Shown here piece after piece: positions 63,635 through 64,000 of a stretch of 64,000 bases of DNA. The stretch's first letter is position 1. Every line of letters begins with the position of its first letter. Both the position numbers and the translations under genes were made by a program. Source of the DNA: Ellagibacter isourolithinifaciens (GTDB lineage: Bacteria; Actinomycetota; Coriobacteriia; Coriobacteriales; Eggerthellaceae); contig NZ_WAJR01000003.1 in assembly GCF_008831035.1 (NCBI RefSeq), forward strand, positions 62,001 to 126,000, written 5' to 3'. A model generated the notes under the pieces. It saw only the letters and a list, made by a program, of their open reading frames with translations. It ran no database searches and had not been told where the DNA came from.

Positions 63635-64000
63635 TTACTTCTGCGTACGCTCATCGACGAAACGGCTCGCTTTGTGAGCGGATGACGTGCCCAGCTTGCC
63701 CGCGTCGTACACAATCACCTTAGCAGGTCGCACGCCGCAATGGGCCTTCAATGCCGCCTCGACACGCTTCGCGACCTCAGCATACGGCTCTTCGCTGCCA
63801 AGCGCGCGCTCGACCGAGACCTCGTAACGGGTCGTGTAGTTCTCGTCGTACACGCGAATGGAGTACTCGCCGGTAAGGCCCTTCGACGCGCGAACGACGT
63901 ACTCCACGTCGGAGGGGAACACGTTCACGGCGCCGACGATGAACATCTCGTCCTTGCGACCGGTCACGTGGATGCGGGCAAGGGTGCGCCCGCATTCGCA
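63635..64000 (-). CDS. Phenylacetate-CoA ligase-like enzyme, C-terminal part (cut by window edge)
   Basis: The last 121 residues of an adenylate-forming ligase of the PaaK/coenzyme F390 synthetase group: ARIHVTGRKDEMFIVGAVNVFPSDVE is the hinge and catalytic core, followed by the C-terminal PaaK domain with VRPAKVIVYDAGKLGTSSAHKASRFVD. It activates an aromatic acid to its CoA ester. The rest lies beyond base 64000. Confidence 0.85.
   Translation of the reverse strand, partial: CECGRTLARIHVTGRKDEMFIVGAVNVFPSDVEYVVRASKGLTGEYSIRVYDENYTTRYEVSVERALGSEEPYAEVAKRVEAALKAHCGVRPAKVIVYDAGKLGTSSAHKASRFVDERTQK

Noticed and set aside
1-64000. CRISPR arrays, insertion sequences, rRNA or tRNA genes
   Set aside because: No regularly spaced repeats with unique spacers, no transposase-like proteins and no tRNA or rRNA signatures were seen.

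Overview
The window looks like part of the chromosome of a strictly anaerobic, high-GC actinobacterium of the Coriobacteriia, most likely family Eggerthellaceae. The clues are a membrane-domain LuxR regulator of the type common in that group, a DmsC-type anchor, a Tat-exported selenocysteine formate dehydrogenase, a four-subunit-type pyruvate:ferredoxin oxidoreductase, rubrerythrin, a giant acyl-CoA dehydratase activase, and no carbohydrate catabolism apart from one small locus. The genus cannot be fixed from sequence reading alone.

Left part (0-16 kb): an MFS carrier, a 12-TM LuxR regulator in tandem with the 1324-residue activase/dehydratase protein, serA, and a decayed DMSO-reductase-like locus (intact DmsC anchor, TorD remnant, LuxR remnant). 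These are followed by a YdcF/SanA-like protein, leuS, a GHKL-kinase remnant and engB. Middle part (16-29 kb): a glycosyltransferase, guaB, a flippase, rubrerythrin with a strong promoter and a Fur/PerR-like dyad, an M18 aminopeptidase, a YfcE-like phosphodiesterase, hsp20 under a CIRCE element, a Nudix hydrolase, and the cimA-yerC pair.

29-37 kb: a surface/polyphosphate-type system in which a VTC-domain protein, a DUF4956 membrane protein and a Cthe_2159-like beta-helix lipoprotein are divergent from an OmpR/histidine-kinase pair. The shared intergenic region holds four 11-bp boxes. An SLH-anchored lysozyme-like protein follows. 37-43 kb: a HemN-like radical SAM protein, a small lipoprotein and porGD-porA-porB.

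43-63 kb is a selenium island. It holds fdnGHI-fdhE with an in-frame UGA and a canonical bacterial SECIS in fdnG, selD (itself a Sec gene), sufS/ACP-like/sufE, DUF3343-yedF, and selA-selB. Inserted in it is a three-gene locus: a sugar-isomerase-fold protein, a PucR/CdaR-type regulator and a GPH-family symporter. An identical 20-bp near-palindrome lies upstream of both the isomerase and the transporter. This is the best candidate for an undescribed system here. Two parS-like palindromes (42.3 and 59.2 kb) suggest the window lies in the origin-proximal part of the chromosome. The right end has a stand-alone LysR-type effector domain behind a truncated phenylacetate-CoA ligase gene.
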